Shown here piece by piece: positions 5,041 to 5,272 of a stretch of 5,272 nucleotides of DNA; within the stretch, counting starts at the first letter, position 1, and each line of letters opens with the position of its first letter. The DNA is taken from contig DBXU01000176.1 in assembly GCA_002310075.1 (NCBI GenBank), positions 1 through 5,272 of the forward strand, written 5' to 3'. The notes under the pieces are model-generated. The model saw nothing but the letters and a program-made list of their open reading frames with translations. It searched no databases and was not told the origin of the DNA. Made by a program: the position numbers and the translations under genes. Origin of the DNA: Bacteroidales bacterium UBA1204 (GTDB taxonomy: Bacteria > Bacteroidota > Bacteroidia > Bacteroidales > F082).

Positions 5041-5272
5041 ACCGCTGACCATACCAGGTGTGCGCGTCAGCCGGACCAACTCAATGCAGATGCTCAGGCA
5101 AATCGTGCAGATGACGGGCAACCTCAGTAAGCTCGTCATCTTTTCCTATTCAGTCACGGACGGTTGGCTGCGGCAGCTCATGAAACTGCGACAGGAATAC
5201 CAGGTGCAGCACATCACCCTCGTCCTCGACCGCGCCGTGATGATCCGACACCGCGAGAAGCTGCTGCAAATC
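5033..5272 (+). CDS. N-terminal part of an unidentified protein, possibly PLD-like (partial)
   Basis: A frame open from before 5033 runs to the window edge and shifts by one base from the previous gene. A TTG at 5033 would overlap the previous stop by 8 nt and is preceded by AAGGGA at a 7-nt spacing; GTG at 5060 and ATG at 5084 are the other starts. I prefer 5033 because residues between the candidates (IEPLTIPGVRVSRTNS) look like real protein, but this is uncertain. The sequence has alternating strand and helix (QIVQMTG, KLVIFSYSVTDGWLRQLMK, QHITLVLDRAVM), resembling the beta-alpha opening of phospholipase D-like domains, where SYS and the following strand-helix pair precede the HxK motif; the motif itself, if present, is outside the window. 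PLD-like is a weak suggestion only. Confidence 0.6.
   Translation, partial: MIEPLTIPGVRVSRTNSMQMLRQIVQMTGNLSKLVIFSYSVTDGWLRQLMKLRQEYQVQHITLVLDRAVMIRHREKLLQI

Noticed and set aside
5042..5074. Hairpin after the 5040 stop as an operon terminator
   Set aside because: The 6-bp stem has a long loop and no T-tract, and an open frame continues through it.
4186..5139. 317-codon minus-strand open frame opposite the coiled-coil gene
   Set aside because: Its translation is a Phe/Val-rich mirror of the charged coiled coil and shows the 21-bp repeat in reverse; it spans several gene boundaries of the sense operon.

Overview
The window looks like part of the head-morphogenesis module of a tailed bacteriophage or prophage, most likely from a Bacteroidetes (Bacteroidales) host. 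The phage assignment rests on two adjacent genes: an S49 (SppA / lambda C-like) prohead protease whose C-terminal half looks like a scaffold protein, and a protein that reads as an HK97-type major capsid protein. The host is inferred from A-rich translation leaders lacking a Shine-Dalgarno at most genes, one TAnnTTTG-like -7 element, and the general look of the proteins. A Mu-like head module with a nested protease/scaffold pair is plausible, but no transposition genes are visible, so 'Mu-like' remains inference.

Layout, all on the + strand: (1) the last 24 codons of an unidentified gene (1-75). (2) A 255-bp noncoding stretch whose 3' half carries two near-identical hairpin repeats, one with a GCAA and one with a GCA loop, just before (3) a 143-aa protein of unknown function (331-762). 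(4) A very strong intrinsic terminator (802-839) and a 63-bp leader. (5) The protease-scaffold gene (903-2219), with a likely internal in-frame scaffold start at 1743. (6) The major capsid gene (2246-3544), which ends in an Ig-like beta-sandwich. (7) A 208-aa probable virion structural protein (3563-4189), with the only canonical Shine-Dalgarno here. (8) A 279-aa coiled-coil protein (4201-5040) with a 21-bp tandem repeat in its linker and a perfect 12-bp inverted repeat near its 5' end. (9) The beginning of another gene (5033 to the edge), overlapping its predecessor and perhaps PLD-like.

Genes 5 to 9 are closely packed (26, 18 and 11 nt gaps, then an 8-nt overlap) and probably form one late transcript. 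The terminator separates this block from the 331-762 gene, so the structural genes need their own promoter, terminator read-through or antitermination. The protease and scaffold would build and mature the procapsid from the capsid protein; the capsid's Ig-like domain would be displayed on the virion surface.

I did not find a clearly new defence or mobile system. The least explained signals are the tandem hairpins at 233-306, the isolated 331-762 unit, the 27-bp palindrome at 4234-4260 and the open question of the last two genes.
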